Source: CAYTES01 sp964436935 (GTDB lineage Bacteria; Patescibacteriota; Gracilibacteria; UBA1369; UBA12473). From it: DNA of 15,558 nt. Both the position numbers and the translations under genes were made by a program. This document shows positions 1 to 6,901 of this stretch, one piece after another. The DNA lies in the NCBI GenBank assembly GCA_964436935.1, contig CAYTES010000034.1, forward strand, positions 1-15,558, read 5' to 3'. Below the pieces are notes generated by a model. The model worked only from the letters and a program-made list of their open reading frames with translations, ran no database searches and was not told the DNA's origin. Within the stretch, counting starts at the first letter, position 1. Every line of letters begins with the position of its first letter.

Positions 1-206
1 CGGTGGGGACGGCCCTTGGCGACGATGGCTTTGCCGTCGACGAGTGGTATGGAACGCAACTGACTGTGGAACATCGATCCGGCGTTCGTTTCGATCACCC
101 GATCGATCCCGCCGTACCACATTTCTCCCGAATTCACGGCCGTAATGAGGCCCTTGGCCGGGGTCTGACCGATGTCACAGCTGAGGACCTTAACGAGTGC
201 CTTCAT
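1..206 (-). CDS. Unrecognised protein, 5' part only (runs off the window start)
   Basis: The minus frame is open from ATG at 206-204 to the window edge (68 codons), beginning MKALVKVLSCDIG and containing SGEMWYGGIDRVIETNAG. The start is well supported by an AGGGAG ribosome-binding site six bases before the ATG, the only clear Shine-Dalgarno sequence in this window. A promoter-like pair lies about 75 bases upstream (281-309) and a perfect 13-bp palindrome sits in the leader. The DNA is visibly richer in G+C than its neighbours, and together with the SD site this makes it look different from the rest of the window, so transfer is possible. The opposite strand is also open here (3-287), but that frame has no ribosome-binding site and is most likely the shadow. 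I do not recognise the family. Confidence 0.6.
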   Translation of the reverse strand, partial: MKALVKVLSCDIGQTPAKGLITAVNSGEMWYGGIDRVIETNAGSMFHSQLRSIPLVDGKAIVAKGRPH

Positions 207-250
207 CACGTACTCCCTACAGTTTTGGATGGTGTGATAACATTTAAATT

Positions 251-263
251 GTGGCGACGCCAC
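251..263. repeat. Perfect 13-bp palindrome in the leader of the first gene
   Basis: GTGGCG-A-CGCCAC is perfectly symmetric around 257. It lies between the candidate promoter (281-309) and the start codon at 206. It could be an operator or a small RNA hairpin; there is no T-run to make it a terminator. Confidence 0.45.
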
Positions 264-280
264 GTTTACAGGACGAAATT

Positions 281-309
281 ATATTAAAATATTTAATAGG
301 ATTAGTCAA
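281..309 (-). promoter_or_regulatory. Candidate sigma70 promoter of the first gene
   Basis: On the minus strand TTGACT (309-304) is followed after 17 bases by TAATAT (286-281). An overlapping TATAAT (283-278) would have a 20-base spacer. The start codon is about 75 bases downstream, with the palindrome in between. Confidence 0.4.
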
Positions 310-381
310 TAGCTGTTACATCTGATAGAAATGGAAAACAAGGTCTTTTCCTAAGGATCCGCCACCCCTCCACAAAAAACA

Positions 382-410
382 TTGAGAAATACAAAATTCT
401 CCTGTATAAT
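382..410 (+). promoter_or_regulatory. Strong sigma70-type promoter for the coiled-coil gene pair
   Basis: TTGAGA (382-387), 17-base spacer, perfect TATAAT (405-410). Transcription should begin near 417, leaving an A-rich leader of about 24 bases without a Shine-Dalgarno sequence close to the ATG at 441; an AAAGGA lies at 412-417, right at the expected start site and too far upstream to serve. Confidence 0.65.
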
Positions 411-440
411 GAAAGGATTTTTTATTAAACAAAAAACAAT

Positions 441-827
441 ATGGCCGGTAGTCCTTCCACTCCAATACCTTCGTTCAAAGACAATGTGGTTCATCACATG
501 GAGACCGTTTTTGGAGAACTCCAAAAAACCCTCAAAAAATTGGCTAAAAATTCACTCACACTTCACCTTTTATCCCCTTCTTTACATCAAAATATAATCG
601 AAGGGTTAAAAACGCTTCCCCAAGCCAAGCAGACGGAAGCGATTCAAATTTTACAGAAAGAAAAGAGTTCCTATTTCAGACAGGCCCAGCAGAACCATTC
701 CGCCCAAAAGAAAGCCCTTCAAGAAATAAAATCAATTCAGGCTGAGGCTCAAAAAATGAAGCAGACGCATTTCAAGGCTAAAGAAATTTCTCATGCCGAA
801 AGTACCCTTAATCGCCTTTCCCAATGA
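441..827 (+). CDS. Small coiled-coil protein, function unknown
   Basis: The frame encodes 128 residues. There is a short Ser/Pro-rich N-terminus, then an almost wholly helical, Lys/Gln/Glu/Ala-rich chain (for example QNHSAQKKALQEIKSIQAEA) with no signal peptide or membrane segment, so a cytoplasmic coiled-coil protein is the likeliest reading. It is the first gene after the TTGAGA/TATAAT promoter at 382-410. Its TGA stop (825-827) overlaps the ATG (824-826) of the next gene in an ATGA arrangement, the classic sign of translational coupling, so the two products are probably made together and may interact. I do not recognise the family; the pairing with a much larger coiled-coil protein is the main clue. 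Confidence 0.7.
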   Translation: MAGSPSTPIPSFKDNVVHHMETVFGELQKTLKKLAKNSLTLHLLSPSLHQNIIEGLKTLPQAKQTEAIQILQKEKSSYFRQAQQNHSAQKKALQEIKSIQAEAQKMKQTHFKAKEISHAESTLNRLSQ

Positions 828-3631
828 ACTTTCCTGCACGGCTCATTTTTCTGCGTTCCGAACGAAATACGTCGGTGGCTGCCCACGAAACCGTAGACCC
901 CACGAAGCCCAAAACATTGGAGATGACGGCTCAAGAAAATGCTCTCAATGAAGAGATGTATCGTGCCATGATTGATGAAAAAGTGGTGGGGATTAATGCG
1001 ACGGTCGAAGAGATGACAGGAGCGTTTCAAAGGACAAAGGAAGCCCTGCGCCAAGATTTACAGGAAGCAGGGGTTCCGGTCGATCAAATCAAAGCCATGG
1101 AAATGGCGGTGGATAAAACCGCACAAATGTATCAGATTGAGGTGGAACAAAATAGGGCCGAATCGGGAAAAATAACACTCAAAACCCTCCGGGAATTGGC
1201 TCAGTTGACCGGAGTGGAAATCAATCAACAAAATCCTTTTGGGGGAGCGATGGAAACGAAAGAGATTTTGGCTGGAAAATTCGAAAAATTAAAAAACAAA
1301 CCGGCGGAAGTCCTTGCGGCCTTGAATGAATTCATGGGTTCCATCGAGAAAAAAGGAGGCCAGCTGTTGGCCATGAAAGAGCTAAAAACCTTTATGGAAA
1401 AACACGAAAGCATGAATTACGCGGCGCCATTAAATAAAGCCGGCGCTCGGAAAATTGCAGAGTATTACACCGGCCCTAACTATTTGGGAGGAACAGATTA
1501 TGGGGGTGCTCCGAAGTCTGCTCAAGACAGCTATAGGCAGTATACGCTGGAGACGTTGGGAGATAATTTGAATATTCAAGATAATGCGGAAGATTGGGGC
1601 GACACCGCAACAGAACAAGATATTGGCTATTGGTTTAATCAAGAACAAGATAAAGCGTATAAGCCGCGTCGAAGCAATGATGAGCTTAAGTTAAACCATG
1701 TTCGAAAGGCCAAAGACGGCTACGCCTATCCTGAATCTGTATATACTTTTGCGGACTGGAACGATCTACAATTTAGAGTTGAAACAGGGAAGCCACTAGA
1801 GGCCTACAAGCAAGAGAGAAACAGTCATTATAGATCTGTGGAGCAATGGCGAAAAGAATCTTTTTCTTTGGCAAAAATGCTCGAAGACGATACGTTCGAT
1901 AAGCGTTTCGACACCACTTTGGATCAGCCACGCCTTTATTTATGGAAGAAAATTTATAAACCAGACGAAACCATTTATTTGGAAGATCGGGCGGAAATTC
2001 AAACGGCGGAAACAACAATCGATAGTTTTCAGAATACTGAAATGAAGGCGTTCAAAGACAAAGCCATTGCGAAACTAACGGCTCAGGACGCTTTGATTAC
2101 TGAATTGAATCAGGAAGAGTTCATAACAAGAAAAGAAGCGCTTGTTAAAGAAGTGGAGGATACGAAAAGTCCGGAACAATTAGGTGTCGTCATTAAAAAA
2201 ATTGAGGATTGGACGCGTGACGTGGCTCGCGAAAAGCAGCACCAAGACGAATTACAATCCCTAAAAGCGCTACAGGAAGAAGAGGCAAAAAAATTAGCGG
2301 CCGCAAAGGTTGCGGCCGNNNNNNNNNNNNNNNNNNNNNNNNNNNNNNNAACGGCACGAAAGGCAAAAGTAGAGGCCGATGCGGAGAAGAAAAAAGCAGA
2401 AGAGGCCCAAAAAGAGGCGGAAAAAGCAGGGAAAGCCGCCAAAAAAAGAGAAGAAGAAGCCAGTAGAAAGATGGAAGAAGCGGAAAAAGGCAAAAAATCA
2501 GATAAGGCTGACCCCGATAAATCGGAAGAGAACGGCGAAAAAAAGGAGAAAAAAGCAAAGCAATCCGCAGCGGGAGGAGAAGGAGCCAAGCAAGAATCAA
2601 CCGCTCGAAATTCGGGACGTGAGGATAAATCCGAGCGCCGCGTGGAAGCTTCTTCCGAATCACTTCGAAATAAACGCTCCATCGAAATCACTAAAGCCGA
2701 AAATTTAGACGGCTATGTCAAAAAATTTCTCAAAGATAACTTGGGTTCTGAAAAAGTGGATGAGTCCTTGGTGGCCTCCGCCGTTATGGTGCTGGATAAA
2801 CATCTGGTGAATGAATCGGGACGTCATCTGGTCATAAAACAGGATGAGAATATTTTCGCCGCAGTGGATCAAAAAATAAAAAATGGAGAAAAAATTTATA
2901 TTTCAGGGACTATTTTTGAGGCGGCTCAGGCCAGAGCCAAACAAGAAGGAGGGAAAGATATTCTGAGTGTTCAAAAGCAAAAAGAAACGTTTCAAAAAGG
3001 ACCTGCTCAAGCAGCGTCGGCACCAAACCCATCGAAAGAAGCCTCTGTTTCCACGCAGGGTGAGGCCGGAGACAGTTCGGAAGTCGCCATGAAAAGAGCC
3101 AACCAAGAGAAAAAAGTGGAAGCGGCGGAAGTTCGAAATAAAGCCGCCCTTGAATTCCTTCCTCCCAATGTGGCCAAGGCGCGAAAACTCAACCTCATCA
3201 ATCATCTTCAGGATCAATACGGTATTGGTCGACAACGCAATCTTCGTTATTTTTTGCACACCAATTATCGCAATGCTCAGGAATTTTTACAAACCATGGA
3301 AAGCACCGAGGGCCAGTCTCGAAAAGCCAAACGTAACGCCATTCAAAATATTCTGGGCGTGAAAAATTTCTTGGGCTTGGGCGATGTGGGCCAGGCGGAA
3401 CGGTACGCGGCCGCGTTTAAGGATATTGAAGGGCGAATACAATCCCTCAAAGAGTCTGGATTCAAACTCAACCAACGCGGTCTTTATAATCTCTCGATCG
3501 ATAAAGTGATGAATCTTATTGTACAGGGTGAAGAATGGGTCAGCATGGAGGGCTGGAATCCAAAAGACATCTATTCCATGGAAAGTCAGATGGATTTATT
3601 GACACACGATAGAAGAGTAGAGGAATTGTAA
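824..3631 (+). CDS. Large coiled-coil protein (about 935 aa), function unknown; contains assembly gap
   Basis: Start ATG overlaps the stop of the preceding gene. No signal peptide or membrane segment is evident. Rough layout: residues 1-190, helical and charged; 190-400, a less repetitive, aromatic-rich part (EDWGDTATEQDIGYWFNQ and PRLYLWKKIYKPDE); 400-640, a highly charged Ala/Lys/Glu coiled coil resembling the central region of TolA-like proteins; 640-935, a mixed region ending in LLTHDRRVEEL. The 31-base N-run at 2319-2349 falls in the low-complexity coiled coil (residues about 499-509), and the frame continues correctly after it, so the estimated gap length is either right or off by a multiple of three. 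A further open frame directly behind the stop (to 3773) suggests the natural C-terminus may lie there. I cannot assign a family. A scaffold or filament-like role is possible but is only inference from composition. Confidence 0.75.
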   Translation: MNFPARLIFLRSERNTSVAAHETVDPTKPKTLEMTAQENALNEEMYRAMIDEKVVGINATVEEMTGAFQRTKEALRQDLQEAGVPVDQIKAMEMAVDKTAQMYQIEVEQNRAESGKITLKTLRELAQLTGVEINQQNPFGGAMETKEILAGKFEKLKNKPAEVLAALNEFMGSIEKKGGQLLAMKELKTFMEKHESMNYAAPLNKAGARKIAEYYTGPNYLGGTDYGGAPKSAQDSYRQYTLETLGDNLNIQDNAEDWGDTATEQDIGYWFNQEQDKAYKPRRSNDELKLNHVRKAKDGYAYPESVYTFADWNDLQFRVETGKPLEAYKQERNSHYRSVEQWRKESFSLAKMLEDDTFDKRFDTTLDQPRLYLWKKIYKPDETIYLEDRAEIQTAETTIDSFQNTEMKAFKDKAIAKLTAQDALITELNQEEFITRKEALVKEVEDTKSPEQLGVVIKKIEDWTRDVAREKQHQDELQSLKALQEEEAKKLAAAKVAAXXXXXXXXXXXTARKAKVEADAEKKKAEEAQKEAEKAGKAAKKREEEASRKMEEAEKGKKSDKADPDKSEENGEKKEKKAKQSAAGGEGAKQESTARNSGREDKSERRVEASSESLRNKRSIEITKAENLDGYVKKFLKDNLGSEKVDESLVASAVMVLDKHLVNESGRHLVIKQDENIFAAVDQKIKNGEKIYISGTIFEAAQARAKQEGGKDILSVQKQKETFQKGPAQAASAPNPSKEASVSTQGEAGDSSEVAMKRANQEKKVEAAEVRNKAALEFLPPNVAKARKLNLINHLQDQYGIGRQRNLRYFLHTNYRNAQEFLQTMESTEGQSRKAKRNAIQNILGVKNFLGLGDVGQAERYAAAFKDIEGRIQSLKESGFKLNQRGLYNLSIDKVMNLIVQGEEWVSMEGWNPKDIYSMESQMDLLTHDRRVEEL
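2319..2349. other. Assembly gap (31 N)
   Basis: The gap lies between near-identical GCGGCCG-containing stretches that encode Ala-rich coiled coil (AAAKVAA). Repeat-induced assembly failure is the simplest cause; the true number of repeats is unknown. Confidence 0.95.
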
Positions 3632-3635
3632 GGGC

Positions 3636-3773
3636 TTGCAAGGCAAACCCGTCTATTATTCCGATCGATTTTCTTCGCAGCAAGAGGGACAACCCATTAA
3701 AAAGCCGACCAAGAGGCCGTTCATTGAGTACATCCCTTCCAAGGCTAAAAATCAGGATGCGGGTCAGGCGTAA
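3636..3773 (+). CDS. Frameshifted C-terminal tail of the large coiled-coil protein, or separate 45-aa ORF
   Basis: Directly behind the TAA at 3629-3631 a frame shifted by one base is open to TAA at 3771-3773. It reads LQGKPVYYSDRFSSQQEG... and ends AKNQDAGQA, with natural-looking composition. It can start only at TTG (3636), four bases after an AAGGG, or be entered from the upstream gene: deleting one base within 3621-3629 (for instance T3629) fuses it in frame as ...RRVEEL-KGLQGKPVYYS. I favour a C-terminal extension interrupted by an indel or sequencing error. A programmed +1 shift at TTG-TAA or a coupled small gene remains possible. Confidence 0.4.
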   Translation: MQGKPVYYSDRFSSQQEGQPIKKPTKRPFIEYIPSKAKNQDAGQA

Positions 3774-3838
3774 GGGAATTTTTCTCCTCCTTCCACTTCT
3801 AAAAAAATGACGGGATAAGCCTTTACAGAAAATGAGGT

Positions 3839-3892
3839 TTTTTCGAGTGAGCATTTCCCCCTCTTCCATTTTCCTCCGTTCTAAAAAAGAGG
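3839..3892. repeat. Dispersed degenerate module (CGAG-GA box, C-rich tract, AT-rich end)
   Basis: On plus: CGAGTGAG (3844-3851), then a pyrimidine tract with CCCCC and TTCC runs, then TTCTAAAAAAG. The same order of parts recurs in tandem at 5467-5560 behind ftsZ. A box-less relative is at 3774-3809 (CCTTCCACTTCTAAAA). Here the module lies behind the femX-like gene, in the region where that gene converges with the coiled-coil operon. Confidence 0.45.
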
Positions 3893-3907
3893 TGAGGTAA
3901 ATTATCA

Positions 3908-3971
3908 GAGACCGAGCGTGTTTGGCGAGGAAGCATTTTGTTCTGCGAACGAGCCGAATGCGCTCGGTCTC
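3908..3971 (-). terminator. Long stem-loop behind the femX-like gene
   Basis: GAGACCGAGCG (3908-3918) pairs perfectly with CGCTCGGTCTC (3961-3971). The helix continues inward for eight more pairs, three of them G-U (3919-3926 with 3953-3960), and an inner GCA/TGC pair can close a smaller loop. The stem begins seven bases after the femX-like stop on the minus strand. There is no long T-run on either side, so it may be a 3'-end or processing structure rather than a standard intrinsic terminator; being symmetric, it could serve both converging transcripts. Confidence 0.5.
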
Positions 3972-3977
3972 CGCGGC

Positions 3978-4985
3978 TCACTTCGCCCGCCACTTTTTTA
4001 GAGCGTACCACCACTTTCGGAGCACCAACTCTTTGGCCATGGGGTACCGCACTTTCACCCCCCCAAATTTTTCTTTGAACGCGGTGATCCCCTTCCAATG
4101 ATGATCCGGTTCATCCGGATTGGCGATGCCCAAAAAGTCATACCAGTGAAAGCCCCGCGCCTTGGCCTCGCGCATGGCGGTCCACTGCAACAGGTAGGGA
4201 GCCATCAAATCCCGATGCTCATAATCGGAAGCACCGTAATAATACACCACCGTATCGCCAAAAAACGTCGCCATAATCCCAGAAACAATTTTACCTTCAT
4301 GTTCCGCCACAAACAACTGTCCCCACCCCGCCTCGTGCCCTTGTTTCACCCAGTCCTGATAGTACGCTTCCGGATGAATGCCAAACCCATCCCTCTCGCC
4401 CGTTTGCTTTAAAACTTCATAAAATGCGGTAACATCGGCAGGTTCATGGGTGGACCGCACGGCCACTTTTTTTTGCGCCACCTTGATATTGTATCGCCCC
4501 TTCGGTTTCATTTGGGCCAAAATCGCCTCTTCGGTTGGTCTGAGATCGACTTTAAGGGTCCATTCGGGGTGATGATGCGTGTGGGCTTTCCGCCATGGTG
4601 TGGCAGTGTTTAAATCCCAAAGTTCCTCCCCCTTCTCGGCCGCCGGTGGTTCAATCCTCAAAAAAACCGCCCTTTGATCGATCGCCAAACGCTCGATTGC
4701 ATTCGATAAGTGATCCCACGCTTCTTGAGCATATTCCTCAACTAAAATGGGTCCCCGCGCCACGGACAACCAACACAATCCAAACGGTAGTCGATGCCGT
4801 ACCACGAGCACGCTTCCCATCCACTCCTCGCCCTCAATCGCTGCAAACGCCCAAAATTTGCCCCGCTGCGGGATTTTTTCCTGAAAAAGTCCCCAGGCAT
4901 AGGATTGATAGAGCTCGCCGCCGTGGGTCGACACGAAAGCATCATATTGCGTTCGATGAACTTCGGTAATGCTTAGAATGTGCAT
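3978..4985 (-). CDS. FemAB/FemX-like peptidoglycan bridge aminoacyltransferase
   Basis: This 335-residue protein has the normal length for single-enzyme FemAB/FemX proteins, which are two fused GNAT-like folds without the extra coiled-coil arm being obvious. Recognisable parts are QSYAWGLFQEK near residue 28, MKPKGRYNIKVAQKK at 159-173 (the conserved K-R-NI-A element), VYYYGASDYEHRDLMAPYLL around 247-266, and HWKGITAFKEKFGG at 296-309, typical of the C-terminal FemAB domain. The family transfers amino acids from aminoacyl-tRNA to the lipid II stem peptide on the inner face of the membrane, building the interpeptide bridge; which amino acid is used cannot be read here. It ends in a basic, Trp-rich tail. 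There is no ribosome-binding site before the ATG. The gene stands alone, divergent from the small gene at 5049. Confidence 0.85.
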   Translation of the reverse strand: MHILSITEVHRTQYDAFVSTHGGELYQSYAWGLFQEKIPQRGKFWAFAAIEGEEWMGSVLVVRHRLPFGLCWLSVARGPILVEEYAQEAWDHLSNAIERLAIDQRAVFLRIEPPAAEKGEELWDLNTATPWRKAHTHHHPEWTLKVDLRPTEEAILAQMKPKGRYNIKVAQKKVAVRSTHEPADVTAFYEVLKQTGERDGFGIHPEAYYQDWVKQGHEAGWGQLFVAEHEGKIVSGIMATFFGDTVVYYYGASDYEHRDLMAPYLLQWTAMREAKARGFHWYDFLGIANPDEPDHHWKGITAFKEKFGGVKVRYPMAKELVLRKWWYALKKWRAK

Positions 4986-5048
4986 TAAAATTGACTTTAA
5001 TTAAAATCCATGTTGTATTTAATACTTACTATATTAACATACCATTTT

Positions 5049-5345
5049 ATGATAGAAAAAAAGGGATTTATCAATCCTGAGACGGCTGGTGGCGAAAAAA
5101 TGAATGTAGAAAAAGGCTTTATGCCAATCCCAGAGGGGAAAACATATGTCGTTCTATCTGGTTCTGAATCTCATAGAAGGACGATAAGAAAATTAGTCAA
5201 AGAAGCTGCTGGAGATGTCGAAAAATTCAAAGAATTAGTTATAGCTAGATTCAAAAAGTTTGACGATGAAATGTTGGTCAATCAAGCAGAAAAGAGTCGA
5301 ATGGACGCTACAAATTCTGGCCCTGAGCTACTTAGAATTACTTAA
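5049..5345 (+). CDS. Small hypothetical protein, about 98 aa
   Basis: The frame is open from an ATG at 5010, but the first 13 codons are very AT-rich, hydrophobic and promoter-like, so the ATG at 5049 (MIEKKGFINPETAGGEK) is preferred; ATG at 5100 (MNVEKGFMPIPEGKTYVVLS), eight bases after GGTGG, is a third option. The product is soluble, with a short strand-like segment TYVVLSG and a charged helical C-terminal half (RRTIRKLVKEAAGDVEKFKE). TATATT at 5030-5035 lies 13 bases before 5049 and TTGACT at 4991-4996 lies further up, but no well-spaced promoter pair is visible. I do not recognise the family. Confidence 0.6.
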   Translation: MIEKKGFINPETAGGEKMNVEKGFMPIPEGKTYVVLSGSESHRRTIRKLVKEAAGDVEKFKELVIARFKKFDDEMLVNQAEKSRMDATNSGPELLRIT

Positions 5346-5355
5346 AAGGAGGCAT

Positions 5356-5502
5356 TTATTTCAGGCGGTTTTTAAATAAAGCTACCATATTTCTTTTATC
5401 CCAGTGTAAATTGGGGTTCTTTGAATAAAATAATTGAGTGTTTTCTGAGTGAGCCTGAGTCCGCGTCCGAGCGAACAGATTAACATTTCCCCATTCCCCC
5501 AC
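5356..5502 (-). CDS. Possible 48-aa ORF or decayed coding remnant behind ftsZ
   Basis: GTG at 5502-5500 opens a minus frame of 48 residues to TAA at 5358-5356. It begins VGEWGNVNLFARTRTQAHSE and ends ALFKNRLK, a composition that looks protein-like (LHWDKRN). There is no ribosome-binding site. The adjacent frame upstream is open from about 5651 and contains the matching elements LARTTSYFEWGNGE. Adding one A in the run at 5484-5486 would join the two frames. The AR[TI]T repeats in the translation come from the DNA module described at 5460-5650, so the reading may be a by-product of that repeat. Low confidence as a gene. Confidence 0.25.
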   Translation of the reverse strand: MGEWGNVNLFARTRTQAHSENTQLFYSKNPNLHWDKRNMVALFKNRLK

Positions 5503-5650
5503 TCAAAATAAGATGTTGTCCGAGCGAGGTTTTTCTTTCCCCCTTCCACAAATAAAAAGAGAGTTATTCGAGCAAGAATTTCAAGGAAGAAACCCCGAGA
5601 CTCATGAGCCGAGGGGTTTCGCTCCCTTCTTGCGAAAATAAGCTTTCTTT
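5460..5650. repeat. Tandem degenerate ~50-nt modules between ftsZ and its convergent neighbour
   Basis: On plus, CGAG[CT][GA]A-type boxes occur at 5468 (CGAGCGAA), 5521 (CGAGCGAG) and 5569 (CGAGCAAG), spaced 53 and 48 bases. Each is followed by a pyrimidine tract (TTTCCCCATTCCCCCAC; TTTCTTTCCCCCTTCCAC; TTTCGCTCCCTTCTTG) and an A-rich end (CAAAATAAG; AAATAAAAAG; GAAAATAAG). The third unit carries an insertion containing the ftsZ terminator hairpin. A related unit lies at 3844-3892 behind the femX-like gene. Confidence 0.5.
5572..5633 (-). terminator. ftsZ terminator / convergent stem-loop
   Basis: Inner stem GAAACCCC (5589-5596) with GGGGTTTC (5613-5620); outer stem GCAAGAA (5572-5578) with TTCTTGC (5627-5633). 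The loop holds the palindrome CTCATGAG. It begins 18 bases after the ftsZ stop codon on the minus strand, and a T-rich stretch (CTCTTTTTATTT) follows the stem on that strand at about 5550-5563. Confidence 0.65.
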
Positions 5651-6841
5651 TTATTTGCTCACGCTCCGCCTGATAAACGCCGGAATATCATACTCATTTT
5701 CCGTTGCCTTGATCGGCCCGGACAGTTCTTCCAATGCACTTTTTTTCTTAACGGGAGACGGCATATTCGTACGGTTTTCAATGCCTCCACGGAACATCGT
5801 CGCGGCACCTCGGCGACTTTCATCAAAGCCCGTAGCCACCACCGTGATCTTGATTTCACCGGTATAAGAATCATTGACCGCGGCTCCGAAGATAATGTTG
5901 GCTTCAGGATCGGCGGCATCGGTAATGATGCGAGCGGCTTCATCGACTTCAAACATGGACAGGTCGTTGCCTCCCACAATGTTGAAGAGAATTCCTTTGG
6001 CGCCATCGATCGACATTTCCAATAAAGGACTTTCGATCGCGGCCTTGGCCGCATTGGCGGCTCGATTTTCTCCGGTACCATAACCAATTCCCATCAAGGC
6101 GGATCCGGCATTTTCCATGATCGCTTTCACATCGGCAAAGTCGACGTTGACCAGTCCGTGGACGGTGATCAAATCGGCAATTCCTTGCACCCCCTGTCGC
6201 AACACTTCGTCCACCACGCTGAAGGCTTCGGTGAGTGGCGTTTTCTTGTCGATGAGCGATAAGATTTTATCGTTCGGGATTGTGATCAAGGTGTCCACTT
6301 TGTTCTTCAAGTTTTCCAAACCTTCTTCGGCTTGAGTCTTACGACGAGTTCCTTCAAAGGCAAAAGGTTTGGTGACCACTCCAACGGTCAAAATGCCCAA
6401 TTCTTTGGCAATTTCAGCAATGATCGGCGCGGATCCGGTTCCGGTTCCACCACCCAATCCACAGGTCAAGAAGACCATGTCGGCGCCTTGCAACAAGGAT
6501 TTGATTTCTTCCGAGGTTTCTTCGGCGGACTGTCGTCCAATTTCCGGATTGGCTCCGGCTCCCAAACCACGCGTGGTGGCTTTTCCAATATTGATTTTCG
6601 TGGGCGCTTCGCAGTGATACAACGCTTGCGCATCGGTATTCACGGCAATGAATTCAATGCCTCGAACGTTGCCTTTCAGCATACGGTTCACGGCGTTGCA
6701 TCCGCCTCCGCCTAATCCAAACACTTTAATTTTAGCCACTGGGGTAATATCGGGCGTCACTTCCGTCATGGTTTTTCGTCGGGAAGCAGTTCCTGAGAAA
6801 AGGTTACGTAATGCGGCATCGGGATCGTTGTGAGTCGCCAT
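5651..6841 (-). CDS. ftsZ: Cell division protein FtsZ
   Basis: FtsZ is the tubulin-like GTPase that polymerises at mid-cell into the Z ring. The 396 residues include the nucleotide-binding start FGLGGGGCNAVNRM (41-54), the tubulin signature GGGTGTG (130-136), the T7 synergy loop NVDFADVKAIM (232-242) with both catalytic aspartates (234, 237), and an intact C-terminal conserved peptide YDIPAFIRR (384-392) that binds FtsA and other partners. The linker between GTPase domain and tail is short (about 40 residues). The first 34 residues before KIKVFGLGG are a little long; Met25 (MTEVTPDITP) is an alternative start. Neither start has a Shine-Dalgarno site, and the 60-base leader behind ftsA is unusually pyrimidine-rich on the coding strand. 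No promoter is visible in that gap, so it is probably co-transcribed with ftsA. The paired stem-loop at 5572-5633 ends the unit. Confidence 0.97.
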   Translation of the reverse strand: MATHNDPDAALRNLFSGTASRRKTMTEVTPDITPVAKIKVFGLGGGGCNAVNRMLKGNVRGIEFIAVNTDAQALYHCEAPTKINIGKATTRGLGAGANPEIGRQSAEETSEEIKSLLQGADMVFLTCGLGGGTGTGSAPIIAEIAKELGILTVGVVTKPFAFEGTRRKTQAEEGLENLKNKVDTLITIPNDKILSLIDKKTPLTEAFSVVDEVLRQGVQGIADLITVHGLVNVDFADVKAIMENAGSALMGIGYGTGENRAANAAKAAIESPLLEMSIDGAKGILFNIVGGNDLSMFEVDEAARIITDAADPEANIIFGAAVNDSYTGEIKITVVATGFDESRRGAATMFRGGIENRTNMPSPVKKKSALEELSGPIKATENEYDIPAFIRRSVSK

Positions 6842-6901
6842 GGGATAAAAGTTTAAAAAGTTAAAAGTGGAAGGTGGGAAGGGGTTAGAGATAAAAGAAA
6901 A

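Noticed and set aside
3..287. Plus-strand ORF of 94 codons at the window start
   Set aside because: The minus frame over the same bases has an AGGGAG site correctly spaced from its ATG; the plus frame has no ribosome-binding site and runs into the AT-rich promoter-like DNA.
2280..2420. CRISPR-like or other repeat array around the N-run
   Set aside because: The repetition is explained by Ala/Lys/Glu codons of a coiled coil; no spaced identical repeats are seen.
3540..4098. Minus ORFs 3540-3869 and 3823-4098 behind the femX-like gene
   Set aside because: They overlap the real coiled-coil and femX frames and the hairpin/repeat region, and have biased Arg/Leu-rich composition typical of shadow frames.
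5010..5048. Upstream ATG start for the small gene at 5049
   Set aside because: The added residues are encoded by AT-rich promoter-like DNA and no ribosome-binding site is present; the start remains uncertain.
5344..5351. Strong Shine-Dalgarno-like AAAGGAGG just after the 5049-5345 gene
   Set aside because: The only frame it could serve would need an ATT start and gives 24 residues; no real gene follows on plus.
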